Below, piece by piece: positions 1 to 8,476 of a stretch of 64,000 nucleotides of DNA (position 1 is the stretch's first letter; each line of letters opens with the position of its first letter). This DNA comes from Larkinella punicea (GTDB lineage: Bacteria > Bacteroidota > Bacteroidia > Cytophagales > Spirosomataceae): positions 1-64,000 of the forward strand of contig NZ_QOWE01000016.1 of the NCBI RefSeq assembly GCF_003334855.1. The letters run 5' to 3'. The notes below the pieces were generated by a model that searched no databases, was not told where the DNA came from, and worked only from the letters and a program-made list of their open reading frames with translations. A program made the position numbers and the translations under genes.

Positions 1-2
1 AT

Positions 3-101
3 AAATGGATCCGGGTGGCCTTAGCCGTCTTACAATCGGGGAAGCCGTTTGATTCTCGACTAAACCTGCCAACCGAAGAAAATTTGGTTTCAAACTTGTA
101 A
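3..101 (+). CDS. C-terminal fragment of an unidentified protein, possibly a transposase
   Basis: A reading frame enters from the left edge and stops at TAA 99-101, giving about 32 residues, with a central motif AVLQSGKPFDSR. A basic and hydrophobic helix followed by SGKPFD resembles the extreme C-terminus of IS110-family transposases, but the piece is too short to be sure. The repeat-rich DNA that follows it would suit the end of a mobile element. It could equally be the tail of any other protein. Confidence 0.35.
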   Translation, partial: KWIRVALAVLQSGKPFDSRLNLPTEENLVSNL

Positions 102-336
102 AATTTGACAGTTCATAGGTACGCGACGGCATCGTTGACTTGAATCGTTGCGTACCTATCGGCACGCCAGGAGCGTTGGGCGAATCGACTTTTCTACCGA
201 CGCTTCGCTGTTAGATCCCTACGGGATGGGTAATTTATGGAACCAGCTCATAGATGGAAAACACGTAGAACTAAAAAACTTAAAGTGTTACGCGACAATC
301 GATCTACTTCAGCTATTTTTTTAATCTTTAAAAACC
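102..336. repeat. Non-coding stretch with a hairpin and a TCCCTACGGGA repeat
   Basis: No gene is visible between the fragment at the left edge and the next start codon. Positions 115-128 and 146-159 form a 14-bp inverted repeat with one mismatch and a 17-nt loop. ATCCCTACGGGAT at 215-227 is a copy of the same word that occurs four times at 17.6-17.83 kb. The stretch therefore looks like degenerate dispersed repeat DNA plus the promoter region of the next gene. Confidence 0.5.
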
Positions 337-972
337 ATGAAACGCAGAGATACCCTTAAAGCTATATCGGTCGCGTCACTCGGTTTGGCAGTTGGGCCAG
401 TGGAGGGTGCTGTGCCGGAACCACCCGAACCCAAACCCGCCGTCAAGCTGCTGCCGGGTCGGCAGAAATTCGAGGCCGAGCGCGATCTGAAACTCCTCGC
501 GGCTGAGAAATTCTTTACCCCGGTGGAGTTGCAAACCGTCACCATCCTGAGTGACATCATCATTCCGGCCGATGCCAAATCGGGGAGCGCGTCGCAGGCC
601 GGCGTACCGGCTTTCATCGAGTTCATGATGCGCGATCAGCCCCGCAACCAGACGCCGATGCGCGGTGGGCTGCGCTGGCTGAACGCCAAGTGCGTCAGCC
701 GCTACGGGAATCCGTTTGCAAAATGCACCAAAGCACAGCAAATCGACATGGTGGAACAGATTGCCTATCCGGCCAAAAAAGTACCATCCGACATGACGCA
801 GGGTGTCGCGTTTTTTACGATGATGCGCAATTTCGTGCTGGGCGGTTTTTACACCAGCAAAATGGGCATCGAAGACCTGGGATACGTCGGCAATACACCC
901 AACAAATGGGATGGCGTTCCGGAAAACGTGCTGAAACAGTACGGATTGAGCTACGACGAAGCGAAGAAATAA
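337..972 (+). CDS. Gluconate 2-dehydrogenase subunit 3 family protein
   Basis: A 211-residue exported protein of the gluconate_2-dh3 family, the small subunit of membrane-bound FAD (GMC-type) sugar dehydrogenases. The N-terminus MKRRDTLKAISVASLGLAVG is a Tat-like signal (RR followed by a hydrophobic stretch). The mature part carries the family's FFTPVELQTVTILSDIIIPAD motif and the C-terminal WDGVP region. In known complexes the subunit is co-exported with a GMC flavoprotein and passes electrons to cytochrome c. No GMC large subunit is found beside it, so it is an orphan or acts with a partner elsewhere. The family call is firm; the substrate is unknown. Confidence 0.88.
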   Translation: MKRRDTLKAISVASLGLAVGPVEGAVPEPPEPKPAVKLLPGRQKFEAERDLKLLAAEKFFTPVELQTVTILSDIIIPADAKSGSASQAGVPAFIEFMMRDQPRNQTPMRGGLRWLNAKCVSRYGNPFAKCTKAQQIDMVEQIAYPAKKVPSDMTQGVAFFTMMRNFVLGGFYTSKMGIEDLGYVGNTPNKWDGVPENVLKQYGLSYDEAKK

Positions 973-1017
973 GACTCAGGATTTCATTCACTTCAAAATT
1001 CAATAAAAAGAAAGGGA

Positions 1018-1110
1018 AATTATAAATGTAAAATGATGAATATTAAATGTAAATGTGCTGGATCGGAAGCGACTTTTACATTTAATATTCATCATTTTAC
1101 ATTTATAATT
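1018..1110. repeat. Perfect 36-bp inverted repeat (AAATGTAAAATGATGAATAT family), copy 1
   Basis: Arms 1018-1053 and 1075-1110 are perfectly complementary and flank a 21-nt loop. A second copy with nearly the same arms but an unrelated loop lies at 23746-23841. The AT-rich arms have no terminal T-run that would make a simple terminator. It sits between the subunit-3 gene and the next gene pair. Confidence 0.9.
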
Positions 1111-1262
1111 CTTTGCCTAATCCTAAAAAGTTTCCCCATAACCACGATAAGTTTATACCCCGCCAACGCATTAATTTTCGTCCAACCCGCTTCTTTCTCA
1201 ATTTCTTTTGCGTACTTACCACTCCTCTTTTTTTCAATGTACAGGCGTAATCGTTACCCAGA

Positions 1263-1811
1263 ATGTCCATCGTACCGGCGATTCGAAGCAAATACGGGTT
1301 TTATCGGAAATTGCTGCGGGAGCATAAGTACGTGCTGCGGGATACGGTCGATGTCGTCAAAATTCCAGGCAATTCAACCTTTCTGGAGGGGAAAACCGCC
1401 GTGTCGCACAGCGATCTTGACGCGGAAATCACGCTGACGGTTCGGGTCAAATGCAATGATCACGACTTTTTCCGGTTCGAACTGCGGTGCCTCGAACTGA
1501 GCGAAGAACCGTTTTTTGAGTTTCACAGCGACGGTTGCACCCACCGGAACGCCGACGAGTCGATTCCGCTCGCCCGGCAACGCGTTACCACGCCCCATTT
1601 CAGCCAGTATAACCAGCAGGGAGCCAATGTGACCTATCCCGTGCCGGAAACGACGGAGGATACAGATATTACCCGCAGTTTGGCGTATTTTTGTCAGGAA
1701 GCGAAGCTGAATCTGCGCGACGACGAATTTCCCCTGATCCGGGTGTTGCCCAACGCACTGCCGCTGCACGTGACCCAAAAAGACCCCAACTCAACGGTTT
1801 TATTTCTGTAA
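1263..1811 (+). CDS. Unrecognised 182-residue protein, coupled to a DUF1828-like gene
   Basis: I do not recognise a family. The protein is soluble and acidic, with no signal peptide or membrane segment. A central stretch rich in charged and aromatic residues (KCNDHDFFRFELRCLELSE) looks like beta structure. Its TAA stop overlaps the ATG of the following gene by one base (TAATG at 1809-1813), so the two are almost certainly translated as a coupled pair. Coupling of a small unknown with a DUF1828-type protein in a repeat-flanked position suggests an accessory two-gene module, possibly toxin-antitoxin or defence, but nothing in the sequence proves a function. Confidence 0.65.
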   Translation: MSIVPAIRSKYGFYRKLLREHKYVLRDTVDVVKIPGNSTFLEGKTAVSHSDLDAEITLTVRVKCNDHDFFRFELRCLELSEEPFFEFHSDGCTHRNADESIPLARQRVTTPHFSQYNQQGANVTYPVPETTEDTDITRSLAYFCQEAKLNLRDDEFPLIRVLPNALPLHVTQKDPNSTVLFL

Positions 1812-2626
1812 TGGTATTCGAGGAGATTTACAACGACATCAAAACCGCCTTCGGCCAGCTCTGGACGTTCAAAGAGCGGGGAAAATCACTGGAAATTATT
1901 ACGCCGTATACCACGACGACGCAGAAATTCATTTCGGTTTTCCTGTCGTTCAAAGACAAGGAATACATCGTTTCCGACGGGGGCTGGCTCGACAACGGGT
2001 TCTACGAAAACGTCTTCAATCTGGAAGACGATACCTTCCGAAAAATTGCGCACCATTACTTCAACGCGTTCAGTATCAAGGAAATTAAGGGCCCCAGTCA
2101 GAAGACCTATTTCTACAAAAAAACCATTACGCCCATTGCGGTTCCGTCGCTGGTTTTCGATATGGCCAATTTCATTGCGGCCATGGTCAGCACATCCGAA
2201 ATCGAATTTGTGGAACGCGAGGAGCGGGAAACCAAGGAGCAATTCCGGCGGTCGGCCAACGAATACCTGCAAACCGTCATTCCCAAAGAGAAAATAGATC
2301 TGGGCGTTTACCTGGACGAGAAGAAGCAAATCCGGCTGCACGCCGTCGTCAAACAGTCGTCGTCGCGGCTGGTTTTGATCAACTACATCACCGGCAGCAA
2401 TCCCTATTTTTTCAACAACAGCATCACCAAAACCAATTTCCTGTTCGAACTGGCGGAAAAATCCACGGTGGGCCGGTTTGTGAAGCGCAAGATTTCGCTG
2501 ATCGACACAACGGCTTCCGGCTACGTTCCCACGCGGATCGCAACGTTCATCAATCACCTGCTGGAAAATACCGGCTCCGAAAAAATCGACTGGTCGGAGC
2601 GCGAAAAGCTGCAGGATATGGTCTGA
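1811..2626 (+). CDS. DUF1828-like domain protein
   Basis: A 271-residue soluble protein. The N-terminal 90 residues carry the DUF1828 hallmark, a strand-rich segment around KEYIVSDGGWLDNGFYE. The C-terminal half has the predicted alpha/beta character of the DUF1829-like partner domain (LGVYLDEKKQIRLHAVV). The start at 1811 was chosen because it overlaps the upstream stop by one base; the open frame continues further upstream only inside the previous gene. DUF1828 proteins are frequent in prophages and accessory DNA but have no settled function. The family assignment comes from pattern memory and should be tested with a profile search. Confidence 0.65.
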   Translation: MVFEEIYNDIKTAFGQLWTFKERGKSLEIITPYTTTTQKFISVFLSFKDKEYIVSDGGWLDNGFYENVFNLEDDTFRKIAHHYFNAFSIKEIKGPSQKTYFYKKTITPIAVPSLVFDMANFIAAMVSTSEIEFVEREERETKEQFRRSANEYLQTVIPKEKIDLGVYLDEKKQIRLHAVVKQSSSRLVLINYITGSNPYFFNNSITKTNFLFELAEKSTVGRFVKRKISLIDTTASGYVPTRIATFINHLLENTGSEKIDWSEREKLQDMV

Positions 2627-2757
2627 TTTGTGCGACACTGCCAATGCACTTCATTCATTTTATGGTACAATTCAACCTCTCAATTTGACCAATTGGGCAA
2701 TACTTGCTTGGCGATTATAACGCGAATCCCTTGTTTTGCTTCTAAATTTATTAACAA

Positions 2758-3609
2758 ATGGATCGCAAAGGAATTATTGAAATCCAGGGCGTATGGTTAG
2801 GATTTTCCATCGAAGGAGAGGGTTTTCCAGCCTTGGTAATAGGTAGCTCAATCTATTATCCCAGAACGTTTTTAGGCACGATCCGCCAGCAATTGCAGTT
2901 GATTTTTATCGACCATCGGGGTTTTGCTCCTCCCCCGTCAGACGGTTCCAAAAACGAAGAAATTACCCTGGATGTGTTGCTATCTGACATCGAAACGGTC
3001 AGAAAGGCATTAAGTCTGGAGTACTTTGTGATTATTGGCCACTCCGGACATACCTTCCTAGCCCTTGAATACACCAAGAAATACCCTCAAAGGGTGTCGA
3101 ATCTTGTGTTGATTGGCGGAAGTCCGGATTTCAGCCTGGCAACTGCTCAGGCTAGAAGTGACTTTTTTGAAAAAGAAGCGGAAATCGATCGCAAAAAAGC
3201 CCTCGAAGCAAGTATGGCGGAATTGCCGGACCGAATTGCGGCTGAACCCGAACGAAGGTTTGTTCACCTGTGCCTGGCTACCGGCCCCTTGAGCTGGTAC
3301 AATTACCGGTTTGATGCCACCCATCTCTGGGAGGGTGTTTACACGAATATGTCGGTTATTGATCACGTCTGGGGTGTAATTTTTCGTGATATTGACATAA
3401 CCCGCGGACTGGCTAAGCTGACACAACCGGTATTTTTAGCCCTGGGGCGATACGACTATCTGACAGGAACACCGTTTTTATGGGACCAGGTAAAATCTCA
3501 GTTCCACAACCTTACCATCCATATTTTCGAAGAAAGCGCTCACACGCCCCAATTTGAGGAAGCCGATCGGTTTAATCAGGAGCTGATAGAGTGGTTTCGC
3601 CACCAGTGA
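2758..3609 (+). CDS. Alpha/beta hydrolase
   Basis: A 283-residue cytoplasmic alpha/beta hydrolase. The nucleophile elbow is GHSGH (the serine near residue 98), the acid is probably in ALGRYDYLTG, and the catalytic histidine is in ESAHTPQFEE near the C-terminus. An oxyanion region is present as VIGSSIYYPRTF. The layout resembles proline iminopeptidase or haloalkane-hydrolase-like members, with a helical cap around residues 130-210. The substrate cannot be read from sequence. A 131-bp gap separates it from the previous pair, so it probably has its own promoter. Confidence 0.85.
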   Translation: MDRKGIIEIQGVWLGFSIEGEGFPALVIGSSIYYPRTFLGTIRQQLQLIFIDHRGFAPPPSDGSKNEEITLDVLLSDIETVRKALSLEYFVIIGHSGHTFLALEYTKKYPQRVSNLVLIGGSPDFSLATAQARSDFFEKEAEIDRKKALEASMAELPDRIAAEPERRFVHLCLATGPLSWYNYRFDATHLWEGVYTNMSVIDHVWGVIFRDIDITRGLAKLTQPVFLALGRYDYLTGTPFLWDQVKSQFHNLTIHIFEESAHTPQFEEADRFNQELIEWFRHQ

Positions 3610-3621
3610 CGATTTGATTCA

Positions 3622-6132
3622 TTATTTGATCACTTTCGTGACCTCAAATGTTCCCTGCCGACTCCCGGCCCGGCCATCGGCCGTGATGCCGTTGATCATA
3701 AACCGGTACGTTCCTTCCTCATCCGACGTATAAAACTCCAGTTGCCCTTTGCCCTGTCCATCGGTTTTCAGCGTGGGAACCCAGTGCAACAGGTTGCGCA
3801 AATCCGGCATCCGGCTCCCCGACCGCTGGGGCGTATCGTAGCGGGGCGTGTAGAAATCGCGCGGAATCTGCAAGCCTTCGTAGTCGGCCAGTAACGCTTT
3901 GGCATCCGGACGGTAGCCCGCCAGATCGCCTTTGTAGGTGGTAAAACTGATGATGCCGTCGAAAACCAGCGGCCCAACGATGTAGCGCCGGGTTATAACG
4001 TCCAGCCGCTGCACTTTTCGCGGATCGATTTCCATCACTTTATCCATGTTGAAAATCGGAACGCCGTCCAGCAACGCCAGTGGGCTTCCGTCAAAAAACT
4101 GCTTGTGGGGCGTATCAAGCAGGCTGATTACGTAACCATCCCGGCGTTTTCGCGCCATCACCCCCGGCACATATTCCCGAAAAACTTCTTCCATCACTGG
4201 AAACCGGGTGAAATCGTCGAGCCGGTATTTTTCGTCCGGAACGCCATAAAACGCCACGCTATCGACCTGGGGCAAGCGGTATCGACTCAGGTTTTCGCGA
4301 TAATAGGCGTTCTGCACCTGCATCGGAATGCTGCGGGCCAGCAGCGGTTCTTTCAAGGCCGTCGGAAAATCGAAAACCGGCAGGCGGGAAGCCGAAAACC
4401 GGTCGTGAAAAGGGCTCTGCAACTCGATTCGGAACAGGCTGTCTTTCGGATTAAGCTGCACGACGAGGTCTTTGGGTCCGAAAAACTCCTTCATTTCAAA
4501 GTGAATCCGCCCCTCTTTGTCCGACCGTGAACCGTATAACAGAATGTGTTTGCCCGGCACCGACAGGTACGAACCGATGTTGCGCCCCGGCTGGCCCGTT
4601 CCCGGATGAATCACTTTTCCGCGGATAAAATGCCCGTTTACCTCTGGCAAATGCGCTTCGGCTGGTCGGTCGCTTTGCAAAACCGTCTCCCACCGAAACC
4701 GGCGCCAGCCCTGGGTCAGCATCAGATTATCGGTCACTTCATTCACCTCGGCTCCTGTGGCCCGGAAGTAATAGTCCGGCGATTCGACCCCGCCCCGCAG
4801 ATCGGACGTCAGGAGCAAATAACTCAGAATATCCCCGGACTCCGCCGGTTGGAGCGAATCGAGCCGGTAGACCGCCACGGAAAGATCCGTGAGTGCCGAT
4901 TTCCCGGTTTCATCCTGCGTCGTCAGGTCAAAAACCGCTTTTTCGCGGGTTGATAACGCTCCGCTCGTCAATTTAGCGTCGATCGTCAGCCGCCGTTCCG
5001 GCCGTTTGAAATACAGCCGTTCGCACACCGGTTTCCGGCTGGCATCGAAAACCGTCAGGTGCGAAATGCCTTCGCCCAGCGTCTTTTTATCGATCAGAAA
5101 CGAGGCCGTATGGTCGCGCAGGCCTTGCTCATCGGCGCGAATGGCCGCCAGCCGCGTATGCGTCAGCAAATACACCAGCGAGGCCGATGGCGCCGTGGTT
5201 TTCACCGTAACCCGAAGCTGATCCTGGCTTTGCTCCTCTACCTGCATCGTGTAGCCCTGCTCCTGAACGGCGGGCAACGGACGCGTGAACGTCTTCCCGG
5301 CAGCATCGGTCAGCACCGCCCGGTATTGCTTTCCTTCGGCGGGGCTGAACGTAAAACGCCCCATGCCGAACTTCAGCGGTCTGAACCTGACGACGGTGTC
5401 GTTGTCCTGATCCAGAACAACGCCCTGTAAATCAATCCCTTTTCCGGTTATCCCAACCATTTTGAAGGCCACCTTACCGGGCAAGTTCCGAACCAGATTA
5501 CCGCCTTCCGGGAAAAACTGAACATCATAGGCCAGCGAATCTTTCAAAACCGGCAATTCCAGTTTCCGAAACGTGTTGACAATCGTAACCGGTTTTTCGA
5601 AGAAATAGTCAGGGTCGGTGTTTTTCATCCAGTTGGTATACGCCCGAACGAGGTAATTCCCTGAACCCAGCGTGGTGGGCAGAAACAGGGAGCCGTTGCC
5701 CGAACCGTCGGCCAGGGCCACTTTGGTTTGCAAAACCGGGCGGTTTTCTTTGTCGAACACCTCCAGATAAGCCACTTTACTCAACGACAAGGGCTGGTGA
5801 AACGTCCCATCGACGTAGTTGATCTTGAACCACATCAACTCGCCGGCTACGTAAAACGAGCGGTCGAGGTGGACAAACAGTTTTTCCTGCAACGTCTGGT
5901 TTCGGTAGGTATCGAGCTGCTTCCGGATCGGATTTTCCGTTTGTCCCCAAACCGGTAGCGTGCCGAGGAGAGTCAGGAGGAAGAAAACGGCCAGGATTCT
6001 GCCTGGTGTAGCTCCTAAATCCCCTAAAGGGGACTTTACGTATCCGGATTGTTCCGCGTCCAAGTCCCCTTTAGGGGATTTAGGGGCTACACGCCGGTAT
6101 TTTCTCTGTGGATTCATGGCTTGCGAGATCAT
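3622..6132 (-). CDS. Large exported MG2/carboxypeptidase-like outer-membrane-associated protein
   Basis: About 836 residues. It belongs to the Bacteroidota proteins with an MG2-like (alpha-2-macroglobulin) N-terminal domain (KLFVHLDRSFYVAGELMWFK) and a degenerate TonB-plug-like region towards the C-terminus (GSPLALLDGVPIFNMDKV). It ends the operon with the TonB receptor and DUF4249 lipoproteins, so a surface or periplasmic role in the same uptake system is likely. The ATG at 6132 overlaps the upstream TGA (TGATG); an ATG at 6117 and a GTG at 6135 are alternatives. Between the first dozen residues and the signal-peptide core (ILAVFFLLTLLGTLPVWG) the frame runs through an 87-bp palindromic repeat that adds exactly 29 codons, an unusual N-region. 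Export would need this extended N-region to be tolerated. Confidence 0.8.
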   Translation of the reverse strand: MISQAMNPQRKYRRVAPKSPKGDLDAEQSGYVKSPLGDLGATPGRILAVFFLLTLLGTLPVWGQTENPIRKQLDTYRNQTLQEKLFVHLDRSFYVAGELMWFKINYVDGTFHQPLSLSKVAYLEVFDKENRPVLQTKVALADGSGNGSLFLPTTLGSGNYLVRAYTNWMKNTDPDYFFEKPVTIVNTFRKLELPVLKDSLAYDVQFFPEGGNLVRNLPGKVAFKMVGITGKGIDLQGVVLDQDNDTVVRFRPLKFGMGRFTFSPAEGKQYRAVLTDAAGKTFTRPLPAVQEQGYTMQVEEQSQDQLRVTVKTTAPSASLVYLLTHTRLAAIRADEQGLRDHTASFLIDKKTLGEGISHLTVFDASRKPVCERLYFKRPERRLTIDAKLTSGALSTREKAVFDLTTQDETGKSALTDLSVAVYRLDSLQPAESGDILSYLLLTSDLRGGVESPDYYFRATGAEVNEVTDNLMLTQGWRRFRWETVLQSDRPAEAHLPEVNGHFIRGKVIHPGTGQPGRNIGSYLSVPGKHILLYGSRSDKEGRIHFEMKEFFGPKDLVVQLNPKDSLFRIELQSPFHDRFSASRLPVFDFPTALKEPLLARSIPMQVQNAYYRENLSRYRLPQVDSVAFYGVPDEKYRLDDFTRFPVMEEVFREYVPGVMARKRRDGYVISLLDTPHKQFFDGSPLALLDGVPIFNMDKVMEIDPRKVQRLDVITRRYIVGPLVFDGIISFTTYKGDLAGYRPDAKALLADYEGLQIPRDFYTPRYDTPQRSGSRMPDLRNLLHWVPTLKTDGQGKGQLEFYTSDEEGTYRFMINGITADGRAGSRQGTFEVTKVIK
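6006..6092. repeat. Palindromic CCCCTAAAGGGG element inside a coding region
   Basis: Arms 6006-6036 and 6062-6092 are a 31-bp inverted repeat with one mismatch and a 25-nt loop, centred on CCCCTAAAGGGG words. The element is 87 bp, divisible by three, and is read in frame by the MG2-like gene, where it encodes the two related blocks KSPKGDL and KSPLGDLGAT. A degenerate relative lies at the end of rsmH (about 63869-63943). Confidence 0.85.
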
Positions 6133-7286
6133 CACCAGAAAGTCGGTTTAACGTTGGTACCCGATGTCCGGCAATCGACGCAATAGGCCGAACTCATCCG
6201 GTAAGCGATTATTTGACCCATAGGGGACAGAATTTCATCGATGGGAATGGCTCCCGACTCCGCCTGATCGGCCGCCGATGGTTTTTCCGGCGTTCTGAAG
6301 ATGGGAGCGGTATCCGGCAGACAGGCTTCGTACATGCTCGGAATCCGCCAGGGCGGCAGTTCGGAGGCATTGACAAAAATCCGCTTTTCCTCCACCGAAT
6401 AACCGCTCAGATAGCCCACCACCGGCTCGTTCGGGTCGGTTACGCCGTGGATATTGCCGATGACCTGAAACGGCTGCGGATCGAAAATTGACCCCAGGCT
6501 CTCGGTGTTTTTCCGCAGATTCTGCCAGTATTCGAACGATTCTGCGGTTTGGGCATACTGCTTGACCAGCAGGCTGTACCGAATCTTCAGGCGATTGGAA
6601 GAGGTATTGGAAACGAACACCAGCGGAAATTGATCGATTACGTCCTGCGTCAGTTTCTCCGACGAGCCGATGAAAATACCGGTCGATTTTCCGTTGCTCC
6701 AGCAATGGTTGACGTCGTCCATCCGGGAAACAAACTGCTTGTTCAGGTATTCGACCCGGGAGTAAAATGCGGAATAAAACTCCCAGGTTTCTTCGTACTC
6801 CCAGCGGTAATATTTCGTGTTGTTCGTTGGATCGCGGGTCGTTACATAAAACTGCACGCCCTGATCCTGCGCCTTCCAGCTTACGTTATCGATTTTGGGT
6901 GTCTGTTTAATGGTGACGTAGTCGGACTGATAGCTTCGCCCGGCGGCTGTTTTGATGTTCAGGCGGTATTTCTGATTAAACTGCAACCCGCCAGCGGCCA
7001 GTGTATACGTCCCATCGCCCTTGTCGACGAAGGTCTGGCTTCCACCTTTTTCGCCCTCCACCATCACCGTCGCTTTGGTTTCCACCGTGGGTTTGCTGCC
7101 GTCCGTCAGGTTCTGCGTGCGTGTCAGCCGGATGCTGCTGGTGCCCGATCCGTTCAGAAAACCGTCGACCACCAGATAGGTATTGGGAGCCGAAACCGCC
7201 GGCGGCCGGTACGGATCGACGCAACTATCGATGAGGATGGTTGCGATCAGGAGAAGACTAAGCCAACTAAAGTTGATCCGATTCAT
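6132..7286 (-). CDS. DUF4249 lipoprotein (copy 2 of a tandem pair)
   Basis: A 384-residue DUF4249 protein. The lipobox LIDSC places a lipidated cysteine at residue 22, so it is a periplasmic or outer-membrane lipoprotein. DUF4249 proteins normally follow a TonB-dependent receptor, as here, and are thought to help ligand uptake. It is a close paralogue of the gene at 7335-8474: long blocks such as PNTYLVVDGFLN and FDPQPFQVIGNIHGVTDPNE are identical. Divergence is concentrated near the N-terminus and in the last 80 residues. Four C-terminal cysteines occur in both copies. The stop overlaps the next gene's ATG. Confidence 0.9.
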   Translation of the reverse strand: MNRINFSWLSLLLIATILIDSCVDPYRPPAVSAPNTYLVVDGFLNGSGTSSIRLTRTQNLTDGSKPTVETKATVMVEGEKGGSQTFVDKGDGTYTLAAGGLQFNQKYRLNIKTAAGRSYQSDYVTIKQTPKIDNVSWKAQDQGVQFYVTTRDPTNNTKYYRWEYEETWEFYSAFYSRVEYLNKQFVSRMDDVNHCWSNGKSTGIFIGSSEKLTQDVIDQFPLVFVSNTSSNRLKIRYSLLVKQYAQTAESFEYWQNLRKNTESLGSIFDPQPFQVIGNIHGVTDPNEPVVGYLSGYSVEEKRIFVNASELPPWRIPSMYEACLPDTAPIFRTPEKPSAADQAESGAIPIDEILSPMGQIIAYRMSSAYCVDCRTSGTNVKPTFW

Positions 7287-7334
7287 GAGCTAATTGAAAA
7301 TCAATCGATAACACTATACATCAGTCTGCGCCTT

Positions 7335-8474
7335 TTACCAGAAACCGGGTTTAACGTTCACCCCCGCAGTTCGGCAATCGATGCAGGTGGGCGACCCCAT
7401 CAGGTACGCAATTAAAATACCCTGCGGGGACAGGTAGCCCTCGATCGGAATCCAGCCCGCTCCCGCCATCTCTGCGGCCGATAGGTCGGGGGCAGGGGGC
7501 GCAAGCAAAACCGTATCCGGCACACAGGACTCGTAGCCACTCGGAATTCGCCAGGTAGACGGCAGTTGCGTCGGGCTAACAAAAATGCGTTGTTCCTCCA
7601 CCGAATAACCGCTCAAATAGCCCACCACGGGTTCGTTCGGGTCGGTTACGCCGTGGATGTTGCCGATGACCTGAAACGGCTGCGGATCGAAAATCGACCC
7701 CAGGCTCTCGGTATTTTTCCGCAGATTCTGCCAGTATTCGAACGCTTCCGCCGTCAAAGCCGACTGCCTGACCAGCAGACTGTAACGGATCTTCAGGCGA
7801 TTGGAAGACGAATTGGAGACAAAGACCAGTGGAAATTTATTGATCACATCCTCCGTTAGTTTTACCGACGAAGCCACAAAAATGCCGGTCGATTTTTCGG
7901 TCCGCCAGCAATGGTTGATATTTTCTGCCCGACTCACAAACTGCTTGTTCAGGTAGTCGACGCTCGAATAATAGGCCGAGTAAAACTCCCAGGTTTCTTC
8001 GTATTCCCAGCGGTAATATTTTGTGTTGTTCGTTGGGTCATGCGTGGTTACCTGAAACTGCACGCCCTGATTCTGCGCCTGCCAGCTTACATTGTCAATT
8101 TTGGGCGTCTGCTTCACGGTTACATAGTCTGACGCGTAGCTGCGCCCGACGGCTGTTTTGATGCTCAGGCGGTATTTCTGATTAAACTGCAACCCGCCAG
8201 CAGCCAGCGTATAGGTCCCATCACCCTGGTCGACAAAGGTCTGGCTTCCGCCTTTTTCGCCTTCCACCTTCACCGTCGCTTTGGTCTCGATGGTCGGCTT
8301 TTTGCTCTCCGACAGGTTCTGCGTCCGCGACAGGCGGATGGTACTCCCCCCCGTAGCGTTCAGAAAACCGTCGACCACGAGATAGGTGTTGGGAGCCGAA
8401 ACTTCCGGCGGCCGGTACGGATCGACGCAACTCCCGATCAGTAGTGCAATCCCTATCGTCAGGTATTTTCTCAT
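7335..8474 (-). CDS. DUF4249 lipoprotein (copy 1 of a tandem pair)
   Basis: A 379-residue DUF4249 lipoprotein (MRKYLTIGIALLIGSC, lipid cysteine 16) lying two bases after the TonB receptor stop, hence in the same operon. It shares most of its length with the next gene, including the VEGEKGGSQTFVDQGDGTYT and YYRWEYEETWEFYSAYYS blocks, so the two arose by tandem duplication. A periplasmic or surface partner of the receptor is the likely role by family context. The ligand is unknown. Confidence 0.9.
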   Translation of the reverse strand: MRKYLTIGIALLIGSCVDPYRPPEVSAPNTYLVVDGFLNATGGSTIRLSRTQNLSESKKPTIETKATVKVEGEKGGSQTFVDQGDGTYTLAAGGLQFNQKYRLSIKTAVGRSYASDYVTVKQTPKIDNVSWQAQNQGVQFQVTTHDPTNNTKYYRWEYEETWEFYSAYYSSVDYLNKQFVSRAENINHCWRTEKSTGIFVASSVKLTEDVINKFPLVFVSNSSSNRLKIRYSLLVRQSALTAEAFEYWQNLRKNTESLGSIFDPQPFQVIGNIHGVTDPNEPVVGYLSGYSVEEQRIFVSPTQLPSTWRIPSGYESCVPDTVLLAPPAPDLSAAEMAGAGWIPIEGYLSPQGILIAYLMGSPTCIDCRTAGVNVKPGFW

Positions 8475-8476
8475 GC

